A model generated the notes under the pieces. That model searched no databases. It saw nothing but the letters and a program-made list of their open reading frames with translations, and was not told the DNA's origin. A DNA stretch of 64,000 nucleotides from Aureimonas phyllosphaerae (GTDB taxonomy: Bacteria; Pseudomonadota; Alphaproteobacteria; Rhizobiales; Rhizobiaceae): NCBI RefSeq assembly GCF_900113065.1, contig NZ_FOOA01000020.1, positions 1-64,000 of the forward strand, written 5' to 3'. Positions within the stretch are counted from its first letter, which is position 1, and each line of letters starts with the position of its first letter. Below are positions 1 to 8,473 of this stretch, one piece after another. Position numbers and translations under genes: made by a program.

Positions 1-353
1 CCCGACGAGGTGAAGAAGGCGCGCGTCAGCGGCCCCGGCGTGATCTCGGCGAGCTTCTCGGCGAGGCGGATCGAGGGCTCGTTCGATTTGTGGGTGAACG
101 TGTGGTAGTAGGGCAGCTTCAGCATCTGCTGGTAGGCCACGTCCGCCAGCCGCTTCTGCGAGAAGCCGGCGCCGACCGACCAGAGGCCGGCCAGCCCCTC
201 GATGTACTCCTTGCCCTTGTCGTCGAAGACGCGGATGCCCTCGCCGCGCTGTATCACCATCGGCCCCTGCGCCTCGTGCGCGCGAAGGTTCGTGTTCGGA
301 TGCAAAGTGTGCGCCATGTCGGCCGCAGCCAGCGAGTTCGAAAGCGTGTCCAT
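1..353 (-). CDS. Class III (omega) aminotransferase, 3' part beyond the window
   Basis: The first 117 residues of a PLP-dependent class III aminotransferase read leftwards from the ATG at 353; the rest, including the PLP lysine, lies outside the window. The visible N-terminus has the family pattern: a leader ending in HPNTNLRAHEAQGP, then GIRVFDDKGKEYIEGLAGLWS (shortened here to its core GKEYIEGLAGLWS), and FFTSSG just at the edge, which in relatives begins the PLP-phosphate-binding region. Such enzymes move the amino group of omega-amino acids or amines to pyruvate or 2-oxoglutarate. It is the last visible gene of the minus-strand catabolic cluster, 54 bases after the PxpA-like gene, and fits deamination of the amino acid released by ring opening. 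The substrate cannot be told. Confidence 0.85.
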   Translation of the reverse strand, partial: MDTLSNSLAAADMAHTLHPNTNLRAHEAQGPMVIQRGEGIRVFDDKGKEYIEGLAGLWSVGAGFSQKRLADVAYQQMLKLPYYHTFTHKSNEPSIRLAEKLAEITPGPLTRAFFTSS

Positions 354-407
354 GGGGGTCACCGGGTTTCGGGTCGGAGGGGAAGGGCTAAGCGCTGCCG
401 GGGCGCT

Positions 408-1127
408 TCAGCCGTGTTCGTCGATCACGCGCCGCAGCACGGCGGCGACGTCGCGGGCGTTGGGCGGGTCGGAATGCATGCACACGGTCTCGAAGCGGAC
501 CGGCCGCCGCGATCCGTCCGTCGTCTCGATCTGCCCCTCCAACAGGGCGCGGCGCATGCGCGCCTCGACGAGCGCAAGGTCGATCTCGCTCTGCACCCGC
601 GGGATGAGGAGGCCGCCGTCCGGCCCGTAGGCAAGGTCGGGAAAGAACTCGCCCTGGAAGGGCACGCCGAACTCGGCCGCGGCCGTCTCGTGATGGGTCC
701 CGGCGAGGCCGAAGAGCGGCACGCCGAAGGGCTGCACGGCGCGCGCGATGGCGCGTGCGGTCTCGATGTCGCGCGCTGCCATGCCGTAGACGATGCCATG
801 CGGCTTGACGTGCGTGAGCGTGCCGCCCTCGGCGCGAAGGATGCCGGCGAGAGCCCCGATCTGGTAGAGGAAGGCGGCGGTGAGCTCGTCCGGTTGCAGC
901 TTCATCTCGCGCCGGCCGAATCCCTCGCGGTCGGGCAGGGAGGGATGGGCGCCGACGCGCTTGCCGAGCCGGAGCGCGAGGCGCACCGTCCGCAGCATGG
1001 TTATCGGGTCCGAGGCGTGGAAGCCGCAGGCGATGTTGGCGCAGTCGATCCGGGGCATGATCCCCTCGTCGTCGCCGAAGCGCCAGTTGCCGTAGCTTTC
1101 GCCCATGTCGCAGTTCAGGGTAACCAT
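408..1127 (-). CDS. pxpA: 5-oxoprolinase subunit A / LamB-YcsF family protein
   Basis: A 239-residue protein of full family length. It opens with NCDMGESYGNW, followed by ANIACGFHASDP, GAHPSLPDREGFGRR and THVKPHG, which are the hallmark blocks of the LamB/YcsF fold. In the PxpABC 5-oxoprolinase this subunit works with a biotin-independent carboxylase-like pair to open pyroglutamate. No pxpB or pxpC is visible here, but an unrelated ATP-dependent lactamase pair (HyuA/HyuB) lies upstream in the same cluster. The gene starts 9 bases after the molybdenum subunit stop, so it is probably co-transcribed with it. The role is likely cyclic amide (lactam) hydrolysis. Family is certain; the exact substrate and whether it acts alone are unknown. 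Confidence 0.88.
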   Translation of the reverse strand: MVTLNCDMGESYGNWRFGDDEGIMPRIDCANIACGFHASDPITMLRTVRLALRLGKRVGAHPSLPDREGFGRREMKLQPDELTAAFLYQIGALAGILRAEGGTLTHVKPHGIVYGMAARDIETARAIARAVQPFGVPLFGLAGTHHETAAAEFGVPFQGEFFPDLAYGPDGGLLIPRVQSEIDLALVEARMRRALLEGQIETTDGSRRPVRFETVCMHSDPPNARDVAAVLRRVIDEHG

Positions 1128-1136
1128 ACGAGGCTC

Positions 1137-3482
1137 TCAGGCGAGAATGTTGTCGTGGAAGTCGCGGGCAATGTGATCGAGTGCCGGTGCGGGCTCGCGG
1201 CCGTGCAGGAGCTTGAGGACACGCGGCGGCGTCAACGGCAGGCGCTGCACGGGCTTGCCCGTCGCGCGCGCGACCGCGCAGGCGATCGCCGCGCCGACGC
1301 CGAGGATCGGCACCTCGCCCGCGCCCTTGGTGCCGAGCGGCCCGATCGAGAACGCGCCCTCGAAGAGATCGACGGCGACCGGCACCGCGTCGCCCGCGAG
1401 CGGCACCCGGTAGGTCTCGAAACCGTCCTGCGCGATCCGCCCGTCCGCGGTGATCGTGACCTCCTCGTGGAGCGCATAGCCGAGCCCCTGCACGACGCCG
1501 CCCTGGACCTGCCCGAGGATGGCGCGCGGGTTGAGCGCCCGGCCGACGTCCTGCACCACGCGATAGGCCAGAACCTCGACATGGCCGGTGTCGGGGTCCA
1601 CCGCGACCTCGGCCTCGTGCACCACGAAGACCGGAATATCGAGCGCGTCGATGAAGTGCCCCATCGCGCAGCCGGACATGGCCGGCGTTCCCGCCGCGGT
1701 GAAGGCGCCCGAGCCGCTGATCGGGCCGGTGGTCCAGTGCGCGTGGGCGACCACGGCCGCGATCGTGGTGCCCGAACCCGGCCGGCCGCGGATGGCGACG
1801 CGTCCCTGTTCGAGCACGAGGTCCTCGGGGCGCGACTGAAGCATCTCCGCGGCTGTTTTCAGGAGCTTCTCGCGCACCTCGGCACAGGCCGAGACGCTGG
1901 CCGCCCCGATCGAGACCGTGGTGCGCCCGCCGCCGACGCCGACATCGAGGCCCGCGGCGTCCGTGTCGGCCTCGCGCACCACGACCGAGGCCGGATCGAG
2001 CCCGAGCTCGCCCGCCACGATCTGCGGCAGCGCCTGCACCATGGTGCCGGACCCGATCTCGACGCCGGAGGTGACGAGCACCGCGCCGCCGTCCGTGTTG
2101 AGGTGGACCGTGGCGGCCGAGGGGCCGGTGAAGACGAACCAGGTGCCGACGACGGTCGCCATGCCGTAGAGACGGTCACCGGCCCGCGCCTCCGCCGTGC
2201 CGGTCCTGGCGCGCAGCGCCTCCATCCGGTCGATCATCGGGGTCAGCACGTCGCCCTCGAAGCGCTGGCCGGTGGCGCCGAGATCGCCGTCGCCGACGAC
2301 GTTCTGCCGGCGGAATGCCAGCGGATCGAACCCGAGCGCCTCGCAGATCTCGTCGGTGTGCCGCTCCAGCGCGAACGTGTTGTAGACGCCGTTGCAGGCC
2401 CGGAAGGCGCCGTTCGGCGGCGTGTTGGTGTAGACCGCGCGGCTCGCGAGCCGCATCGCGCCGACGCGGTAGTTGCCGCCGAGCGTGTGGGCCGTCATCG
2501 TGGTCAGGAACACCTGCTCGCCGCCATAGGCCCCGCAGTCCATCAGGACCACGGCCTCGCGCCCGGCGATCTCGCCCTCTCGCGTCACTGCCGAGCGGAT
2601 CACGATCTCGGCGTTCTCGCGGCAGAGGCAGGTCGCCATCTCCTCCTGGCGCGAGTTCTCAAGGACCACGCTGCGCCCGCTCATCCGGGCGAGAAGCGCG
2701 GTGATCGGCTCGATCGTCGCGTCGAACTTCAGACCGAAGCCGCCGCCGACGGGGGGAACGGTGACGCGCACCTGGCCCGGCCCGAGGCCGAGCGCCCGGC
2801 CGGTGACGCCGCGCACCGTCCAGGGCACCTGCGTCGAGGTCTGGATATGGGCGCGCCCATCCTCCCAGGCGCCGATGGCGACGCGCGGCTCGAAGGGCAC
2901 ATGGCTCTGCCGCCCGACGGTGAAGCGGCTCTCGATCACGCTCACGTCGTCCCGCGCGAAGGCGGCCTCAACGTCGCCACGGCTGGTGCGGGCCTCCCAG
3001 GCGACGTTGCCGGCGCGCGCGGCGCCCTCCGCAAGGACGTCGTAGTCGCGCCAGCCCTCGTGCACGAGCCGCGCGCCGGGCTCGAGCGCCTCGGCCATGG
3101 TGAGGACCGGGGGGAGCGGCTCGACCTCGAGGACGATCGCCGCGACGGCGGCACGCGCCTGCGCCGCCGTTTCGGCGGCGACGGCCGCGATCGGCTCGCC
3201 GTGGTAGCGGATCGCGTCGACGGCAAGGAGCGGGTGATCGGCGATGCCGATGCCGTAGAGGCCGGGCGCATCGCGACCCGTGGCAACGGCGCGCACCCCG
3301 GGCATGGCGAGCGCCGCGGAGACGTCGAGCCGCAGGATGCGGCCGGCCGGCACCTCGGCGCGCAGGAGCGCGGCATGGAGCGTGTCGGGGCTCACCCGGT
3401 CGATCGTGTATTTCGTGCGTCCGCGCAGCTTGTCGCCCGCGTCGCGCCGCGGCAGGTCCATGACGGCGGCCGGATCAGACAT
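1137..3482 (-). CDS. Xanthine dehydrogenase-family hydroxylase, molybdopterin-binding large subunit
   Basis: Large catalytic subunit of a three-gene molybdenum hydroxylase (CoxL/XdhB type), about 781 residues from the ATG at 3482, which has GGAGG just upstream. The N-terminal aldehyde-oxidase hammerhead region (about residues 20-130) contains GKATYT-like KLRGRTKYTIDRV. The Moco-binding half has PPVGGGFGLKFD, and KGAGEVP near the C-terminus, where the conserved Glu of this family sits. Such enzymes hydroxylate carbon next to a ring nitrogen, or aldehydes, using water. The start overlaps the 2Fe-2S subunit gene by 8 bases, showing translational coupling. A longer frame to 3536 exists but lacks a better ribosome site. 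Substrate is unknown; context favours an N-heterocycle. Confidence 0.9.
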   Translation of the reverse strand: MSDPAAVMDLPRRDAGDKLRGRTKYTIDRVSPDTLHAALLRAEVPAGRILRLDVSAALAMPGVRAVATGRDAPGLYGIGIADHPLLAVDAIRYHGEPIAAVAAETAAQARAAVAAIVLEVEPLPPVLTMAEALEPGARLVHEGWRDYDVLAEGAARAGNVAWEARTSRGDVEAAFARDDVSVIESRFTVGRQSHVPFEPRVAIGAWEDGRAHIQTSTQVPWTVRGVTGRALGLGPGQVRVTVPPVGGGFGLKFDATIEPITALLARMSGRSVVLENSRQEEMATCLCRENAEIVIRSAVTREGEIAGREAVVLMDCGAYGGEQVFLTTMTAHTLGGNYRVGAMRLASRAVYTNTPPNGAFRACNGVYNTFALERHTDEICEALGFDPLAFRRQNVVGDGDLGATGQRFEGDVLTPMIDRMEALRARTGTAEARAGDRLYGMATVVGTWFVFTGPSAATVHLNTDGGAVLVTSGVEIGSGTMVQALPQIVAGELGLDPASVVVREADTDAAGLDVGVGGGRTTVSIGAASVSACAEVREKLLKTAAEMLQSRPEDLVLEQGRVAIRGRPGSGTTIAAVVAHAHWTTGPISGSGAFTAAGTPAMSGCAMGHFIDALDIPVFVVHEAEVAVDPDTGHVEVLAYRVVQDVGRALNPRAILGQVQGGVVQGLGYALHEEVTITADGRIAQDGFETYRVPLAGDAVPVAVDLFEGAFSIGPLGTKGAGEVPILGVGAAIACAVARATGKPVQRLPLTPPRVLKLLHGREPAPALDHIARDFHDNILA

Positions 3483-3963
3483 CGGAGCCTCCTGCGCCTG
3501 AGGCATTCGTCGGGGCGAGGCCCGCCAGCACCGCATCGACGATGCGCTCGTAGCCGGTGCAGCGGCAGATGTTGCCGGTCATCGCCGCTTTCACCTCGTC
3601 GCGGCTCGCGGGCGGCCGGTCGCGGAAGGCGGCCGACAGGCTCATGACCATGCCGGGAAAGCACATGCCGCACTGGACGACGTCGGCGGCCTCGAAGGCG
3701 GCCTGAAGCGGATGGGCGGCACCCGGCGGGACGAGCCCCTCGATCGTGGTGACGCGCCGGCCGGCCAGTCCGGCCATCGGAACGAGGCAGGACATGCGCG
3801 CCTCGCCGTCGACATGGACGGTGCAGGCGCCGCAGAAGCCCTCGCGGCAGACGGCCTTGGTGCCGGTCAGGAAGCGCTCGCCGCGCAGGACGTCGACGAG
3901 CGGGGTGAGCGGATCGCCGGCAAAGCCGCAGGGCTCGCCGTTCAGCTCGAAACGAACGCTCAT
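3475..3963 (-). CDS. (2Fe-2S)-binding small subunit of molybdenum hydroxylase
   Basis: A 162-residue CoxS-type subunit carrying both clusters: a plant-ferredoxin set C39, C44, C47 and C59 (CREGFCGAC, then MSC) and the C-terminal alpha-helical set C98, C101, C133 and C135 (QCGMC, NICRC). It relays electrons from the molybdenum centre to the FAD subunit. It overlaps the FAD subunit gene upstream by 4 bases (ATGA) and the molybdenum subunit downstream by 8 bases, so the three are made together. All eight ligands are present. The last 12 residues are a short low-complexity tail. Confidence 0.93.
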   Translation of the reverse strand: MSVRFELNGEPCGFAGDPLTPLVDVLRGERFLTGTKAVCREGFCGACTVHVDGEARMSCLVPMAGLAGRRVTTIEGLVPPGAAHPLQAAFEAADVVQCGMCFPGMVMSLSAAFRDRPPASRDEVKAAMTGNICRCTGYERIVDAVLAGLAPTNASGAGGSDV

Positions 3964-4793
3964 GGCCGGGCCTCCAACGCGTCCAGCGCTCGCTTCACCA
4001 GCGCGGGCAGGACGGTGACGCGATACCAGCCCTCGGCCTCGACGCCGTCGCGGCCCTCGAAATCCATATGCGCGGCGGCAAGACGCGCGCCCTCGTCGGG
4101 CGAGACCGGCCGAGCGCCGATCGCCGCCTCCAGCGCCGTCCAGCGACGCGCGACGGGTTCGACCGAGCCGACCGCGATGCGCAGCGTACAGTCGGCCCGG
4201 CGCGCGATGGAGACGATCGCCACCGGATAGTCGCCGGCCTTTCTGAGGGGCAGGCGGGCATGGGCGCTCATGACGGCCTCGCGCGGCAGGTGGACGCGGG
4301 TGAGGATGGCGTCGGCAAGATGCGCCGGTCGATCGACGAGGAACGCGTCGAGGGGCAGGCGCCGCGGGCCGCCGCTCGCGGCCAGTTCGACCTCGGCGCC
4401 CTGCGCCAGCAGCGCCGGGGCGAGGTCGGCGGCAGGGAAATCGGCGGTCGCCAGATTGCCGCCGAGCGTCGCGGCATGGCGGATCGCCGGGTTGGCGGAA
4501 CCCGACGCCGCGGCGACGACGCCCTCGAGGCCCGAAAGTCCTCTCAGCGCGCTCGCGACCGCCGCATGGCTGAGGCCGGCGCCGAGCGTGACGGCGCTGT
4601 CGGTGACCATCACTTCGGTGAGCGCGGGGATGCGGTCGAGAAGGACGACGGAGGCGGGCAGGGGATCGCCCCGCCGCTCGGCGCGCATCATCCAGGTTCC
4701 GCCCCCCATGACGCTCGCGCCCCGAGCCAGCGCCTCGATCGCACCGTCGAGACTGTCGGCGAAGACGACATGCCGCTGCGGCGTGTTCAACAT
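3960..4793 (-). CDS. FAD-binding middle subunit of molybdenum hydroxylase
   Basis: CoxM/XdhA-type FAD subunit of 277 residues from the ATG at 4793 (AAAGGGG upstream). VMGGGTWMM at about residues 28-36 matches the FAD-pyrophosphate loop, and the second flavin block reads PAIRHAATLGGNLATADFP (about 100-120). The C-terminal part fits the CO dehydrogenase flavoprotein C-terminal domain. It should pass electrons from the iron-sulfur subunit to an acceptor such as NAD or quinone. It is the first of the three subunit genes. The reading frame stays open further upstream, but that stretch overlaps the permease gene and does not look like protein of this family. Confidence 0.9.
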   Translation of the reverse strand: MLNTPQRHVVFADSLDGAIEALARGASVMGGGTWMMRAERRGDPLPASVVLLDRIPALTEVMVTDSAVTLGAGLSHAAVASALRGLSGLEGVVAAASGSANPAIRHAATLGGNLATADFPAADLAPALLAQGAEVELAASGGPRRLPLDAFLVDRPAHLADAILTRVHLPREAVMSAHARLPLRKAGDYPVAIVSIARRADCTLRIAVGSVEPVARRWTALEAAIGARPVSPDEGARLAAAHMDFEGRDGVEAEGWYRVTVLPALVKRALDALEARP

Positions 4794-4909
4794 GGCGGGG
4801 CCCCTTTCGTCCGCTTCCGTCCTAGGCGTCGCCTTCGACTGTGCGCCGGGGGCATTGCCCTTGTGAAATACGACTTCCTTGATTGGCTTATCGAAAAAAC
4901 CGAAAACGC
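4794..4909 (-). promoter_or_regulatory. AT-rich spacer upstream of the molybdenum hydroxylase genes
   Basis: This 116-base gap is the widest break between the ABC importer genes and the hydroxylase genes. Its right half (about 4860-4909) is clearly richer in A and T than its surroundings, with runs of T on the minus strand. It could hold a secondary promoter for the hydroxylase genes or a weak terminator of the ABC genes. I see no convincing -35/-10 pair or hairpin. Confidence 0.3.
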
Positions 4910-5923
4910 TTAGCGTCCGGACAGGCGCGCCCGGTCCAGGACCACGCCAAGGATCACGATGACCCCGAGCACGATCATCTGTACGTAGCCGTCGATGCGC
5001 GTCAGGTTCATGCCGTTCGACAGGATGGTGACGAAGAGCGCGCCGAGCACCGCCGTGCCGACACCGCCGCGCCCGCCGGCAAGGCTCGTGCCGCCGACCA
5101 CGGCCGCCGCGATCGCCTGGAGCGAGAGCGAGCCGCCGAGGTTCGGCTCGCCCGATCCGGTGCGCGCCGTCATCATCAGGGCGCCGAGGGCGGCAAGGCC
5201 TGAGCACAGGAGATAGGCGAGGGCGAGGATGCGCTTCACCGGCAGGCCCGCGACGGCGGCCGCGCGCGGATTGGTGCCGACGAGATAGAGCGAGCGACCG
5301 AACACGGTGCCGGTCAGCACGAGATGGAGAAGAAGCGCGACGAGGATCGCGATCGCGATCGCCGCCGGCACGCCGAAGACGCTGCCGCGGTAGAGGACGT
5401 CGGAGAAGAGGTCCGGCACGCCCTGGACCGGCCGCCCGCCGGAGATCGTCGTCGCGACGCCGATCGCGATGTTGTAGGAGCCCAGCGTCGCGACGAAGGG
5501 GCTGACGCCGAGGAACGCGACGACGATGCCGTTGAAGGCGCCGGCGGCCAGGCCGATGCCGAGGCCCGCCGCGAGGCCGAGGGCGAGCACCGCGACCGGC
5601 GACAGGCCGGCCGCCGCCGCGGCCGCCAGCGCCATGGCGGAGGCGACGGAGACCATCGAGACCGTCGGACCGAGCGACAGGTCGAAACCGCGCGTCAGGA
5701 TCACCACGGTCTGCGCCATCGCGAAGAGCGCGAGGTAGCTCGTCTGCTGCGCGACGTTGAGAAGATTGGCGAGGCCGAGCACCCGCGCATCGACCGCCGA
5801 GAAGCCGAGGAGGAGGACGACGAGGGCGATCGGCAAAGCCGCCTGCCAGAGCCGCTGCCGCAGCGTCGGGGCGTTGGACGGGGCGGCCATCGCGAGGGCC
5901 GGCGGGCTTGATGCGTCAGACAC
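4910..5923 (-). CDS. Sugar-type ABC transporter permease (RbsC family), second of two
   Basis: About 337 residues of the BPD_transp_2 (RbsC/XylH) family: mostly hydrophobic with roughly eight to ten membrane segments and the family blocks QTVVILTRGFDLSLGPTVS, SPFVATLGSYNI and AAAVVGGTSLAGGRGGVGTA. I chose the GTG at 5923, which overlaps the upstream permease stop by 8 bases and has GGAGA a little upstream. An ATG at 5890 would cost 11 residues, while a longer frame runs to 6013 inside the neighbouring permease. It pairs with the other permease to form the membrane channel of the importer that serves the lactam-type cluster. Confidence 0.88.
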   Translation of the reverse strand: MSDASSPPALAMAAPSNAPTLRQRLWQAALPIALVVLLLGFSAVDARVLGLANLLNVAQQTSYLALFAMAQTVVILTRGFDLSLGPTVSMVSVASAMALAAAAAAGLSPVAVLALGLAAGLGIGLAAGAFNGIVVAFLGVSPFVATLGSYNIAIGVATTISGGRPVQGVPDLFSDVLYRGSVFGVPAAIAIAILVALLLHLVLTGTVFGRSLYLVGTNPRAAAVAGLPVKRILALAYLLCSGLAALGALMMTARTGSGEPNLGGSLSLQAIAAAVVGGTSLAGGRGGVGTAVLGALFVTILSNGMNLTRIDGYVQMIVLGVIVILGVVLDRARLSGR

Positions 5924-6911
5924 GCGGCTTTCTCCGTCGTCCGAGTTCCTCGACCGCCACCGCCGCCACCATGATGAGCCCAAGGAACACCGGCTGCAGG
6001 CGGGCGTCGACATGAAGGAGGTTGAGCGCGTTGCCGAGCGTCGTCAGGAACAGCGCCGACAGGGCGACGATCTCGACCCGGCCGACGCCGCCGCGCAGCG
6101 ACACGCCGCCGATCACGGCCGCCGCGATCGACTGCAGCATCATCCGGTCGCCGCCGAAGCTCGCCTGGCCGGAGCCGACGAGCGCCGTGTAGAGGATGCC
6201 GGCACCCGCCGCGAAGACGCCCGACAGCGCATAGGTGCCGACGACATGGCGTCCGATCGAGACGCCCGACACGACGGCGGCGTCCGGATTGCCGCCGATC
6301 GCATGGACATAGCGCCCGAACAGCGTGCGCCGCTGCACGAAGACCATGACGAGGAGGACCGCGAGCGCGATGAAGACGGCGTAGGGCAGGCCGAAGGCCT
6401 GTCCGCGGCCGAAGCCTTTCACGAAGCCGTCTGGCATGCCGTAGACGGGGATGCCGCTCGTGATCATCAGCCCGACGCCGGCCGTGGCCGACATGGTGCC
6501 GAGCGTGACCACGAAGCCGGACACCTTGAGGCGCGAGACGCACAGGCCGTTGACGAGGCCCACAACGAGCCCCGAGCCGAGGCCGGCCGCCACGCCGATC
6601 GCGATGATCGCCGCATCGTTTCCGGGAAGGATGCCGGCCGCCCATCCCATGACCTTGGCGGTGACGACGCTTGCCAGCGCCACCACGGCGCCGACCGACA
6701 GGTCGAAGCCACCGGCGATGATGACGATCGCCTGGCCGAGCGCCACGATCGTCAGGAAGGAGGCGTTGCGCAGGATGTTGAGGACGTTGGCGGGCCCGTA
6801 GAACTGCGGCGAGACCAGCGACATGGCGACGACGAGGAGAAGGAGCGCGATCGGCAGCATGCCGATGCGAAGGGTGAGGCCGCCGGGGCGGCGGGCGGCG
6901 ATCGCGCTCAT
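5916..6911 (-). CDS. Sugar-type ABC transporter permease (RbsC family), first of two
   Basis: A 331-residue inner-membrane permease of the BPD_transp_2 family. Hallmarks are QAIVIIAGGFDLSVGAVVA, SGFVVTLGTMSA, HAIGGNPDAAVVSG and AAAVIGGVSLRGGVGRVE. It overlaps the ATPase gene upstream by 4 bases and the second permease downstream by 8, so the importer has two different permeases translated in a coupled way. Although the family is named for ribose and xylose, relatives also import nucleosides and other small molecules, so a non-sugar substrate is possible here. Confidence 0.9.
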   Translation of the reverse strand: MSAIAARRPGGLTLRIGMLPIALLLLVVAMSLVSPQFYGPANVLNILRNASFLTIVALGQAIVIIAGGFDLSVGAVVALASVVTAKVMGWAAGILPGNDAAIIAIGVAAGLGSGLVVGLVNGLCVSRLKVSGFVVTLGTMSATAGVGLMITSGIPVYGMPDGFVKGFGRGQAFGLPYAVFIALAVLLVMVFVQRRTLFGRYVHAIGGNPDAAVVSGVSIGRHVVGTYALSGVFAAGAGILYTALVGSGQASFGGDRMMLQSIAAAVIGGVSLRGGVGRVEIVALSALFLTTLGNALNLLHVDARLQPVFLGLIMVAAVAVEELGRRRKPRV

Positions 6912-8461
6912 GCGGCCGCTCCCGCGCGCTGCTCGCGGAAGAAGCTCGCAAGGACGTTGGTCTCGGTCTTGTCGGGGCCCTCGAGTTCGGCGGCGATCCG
7001 GCCGTGGTGCATGACGTAGAGCCGGTTCGACAGGGCCAGCACCTCCGGCAGTTCGGACGACACGACCACCACCGCAGCCCCGGCTTCCACGAGACGCTTC
7101 ATGAAGTCGTAGACCTCGAGCTTGGCGCCGACGTCGATGCCGACGCTCGGCTCGTCGAAGAGGAAGACCGTCAGCTCGCGCGTCAGGGCGCGGCCGAGCA
7201 TCACCTTCTGCCGGTTGCCGCCGGACAGGTTGCCGACCGCCCGCTCGATGCCCGCCGGACGCAGCTTCAGCCGCTCCATGATCGGGCCGACCAGCGCCCG
7301 CTCGGCCCGGCGCTTCAGGATGCCGGCGCGCGCGAAGCGCGGCAGGTCGAGCGCCGTCATAGAGGCGTTCTCGCGGATCGGCCGCGACAGGGCGAGGCCC
7401 TCGGCGACGCGATTGGCGGGAAAGTAGGCGGCGCCGCGGCGCAGGCTCGCGCGCGGGGAGGGGGGATCATAGGGCTTGCCATGCAGGCGGATGCGACCGC
7501 CCGCGATCGGCTCGAGCCCGTAGACCGCACGCACCAACTCCGACTTGCCGCAGCCGACGAGCCCGGCGATCCCGGTGATCTCGCCGGCCCGCGCGTGGAA
7601 GTTGACGCCGGCCACCGTGCCGTCCGCGGTGGACAGGTTCTCCACATCGAGCGCCATCGCGCCGGGCGCGTGGGTGATGGCGGGAAACAGGACGTCGATG
7701 CGACGCCCGGTCATCAGCTCGACGAGTTCGCCGTCGGTCACGGTTGCGGCATCCAGCGTCTTGATGTGCCGGCCGTCGCGCAGCACCGTGACGCGGTCCG
7801 CGAGCGCGCGGATCTCGCGCATGCGGTGCGATACGTAGATGATCCCGACGCCCTCGCGCTTCAGCCGCGCGATCAGCTCGAAGAGCCGTCCCGTCTCGCG
7901 CTCGGTGAGCGAGGCGGTGGGCTCGTCGAGGATGAGGAGCCTCACGTTGCCGAGGAGGGCTTTCGCGATCTCGGCCATCTGCTGGTGGGCGCGCGACAGG
8001 TCGTCGACCCGCGCGCCCGGATCGAGATCGAAGCCGAGCTCGTCGATCAGTTCGCGCGCGCGCCGGCGCATGGCGCCCGACTTCAGGACGCCGGCGCTCG
8101 ACGCCTCGCGGCCGAGGAAGAGGTTTTCCTCGACCGTGAGGCTCGGCACCAGCGAGAATTCCTGGAACACCGGGCTGATGCCGATCTGGCGCGCCCGCTG
8201 CGGAGAGAGACGGCCGATCTCCTCGCCGTTGAAGCGAAAGGAGCCGGCGTCGGGCGGGAAGGTGCCGGAGATGACGTTGATCAGCGTCGACTTGCCCGCA
8301 CCGTTCTCGCCGAAGAGGACATGGAGCTCGCCCGCGCGCACGTCGAGATCGACGCCATCGAGCGCGAGGACGCCCGTGAAGCGCTTGGTGATGCCGGACA
8401 GGCGGAGCAGGGGCTCCGCGTGTCCGGCGGGCGCGGGGGCTCGCTCCATGCCGTTCTCCAT
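6908..8461 (-). CDS. Sugar-type ABC transporter ATP-binding protein, two nucleotide-binding domains
   Basis: A 517-residue RbsA/XylG-type ATPase with tandem domains. Domain 1: Walker A GENGAGKST (about residue 52), signature LSRAHQQM in place of the usual LSxxQ form, Walker B LLILDEPTASLT. Domain 2: Walker A GLVGCGKSE, signature LSGGNRQK, Walker B LFDEPSVGID. Both sites look competent. It powers the importer formed with the two permeases downstream (4-base overlap) and the binding protein 12 bases upstream. Confidence 0.92.
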   Translation of the reverse strand: MENGMERAPAPAGHAEPLLRLSGITKRFTGVLALDGVDLDVRAGELHVLFGENGAGKSTLINVISGTFPPDAGSFRFNGEEIGRLSPQRARQIGISPVFQEFSLVPSLTVEENLFLGREASSAGVLKSGAMRRRARELIDELGFDLDPGARVDDLSRAHQQMAEIAKALLGNVRLLILDEPTASLTERETGRLFELIARLKREGVGIIYVSHRMREIRALADRVTVLRDGRHIKTLDAATVTDGELVELMTGRRIDVLFPAITHAPGAMALDVENLSTADGTVAGVNFHARAGEITGIAGLVGCGKSELVRAVYGLEPIAGGRIRLHGKPYDPPSPRASLRRGAAYFPANRVAEGLALSRPIRENASMTALDLPRFARAGILKRRAERALVGPIMERLKLRPAGIERAVGNLSGGNRQKVMLGRALTRELTVFLFDEPSVGIDVGAKLEVYDFMKRLVEAGAAVVVVSSELPEVLALSNRLYVMHHGRIAAELEGPDKTETNVLASFFREQRAGAAA

Positions 8462-8473
8462 GTTGCGCGGGTC

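Noticed and set aside
90-3647. A plus-strand frame of 1185 codons.
   Set aside because: It is the antisense shadow of the PxpA-like and molybdenum hydroxylase genes: Arg/His/Asp-rich, without domains, typical of high-GC DNA.
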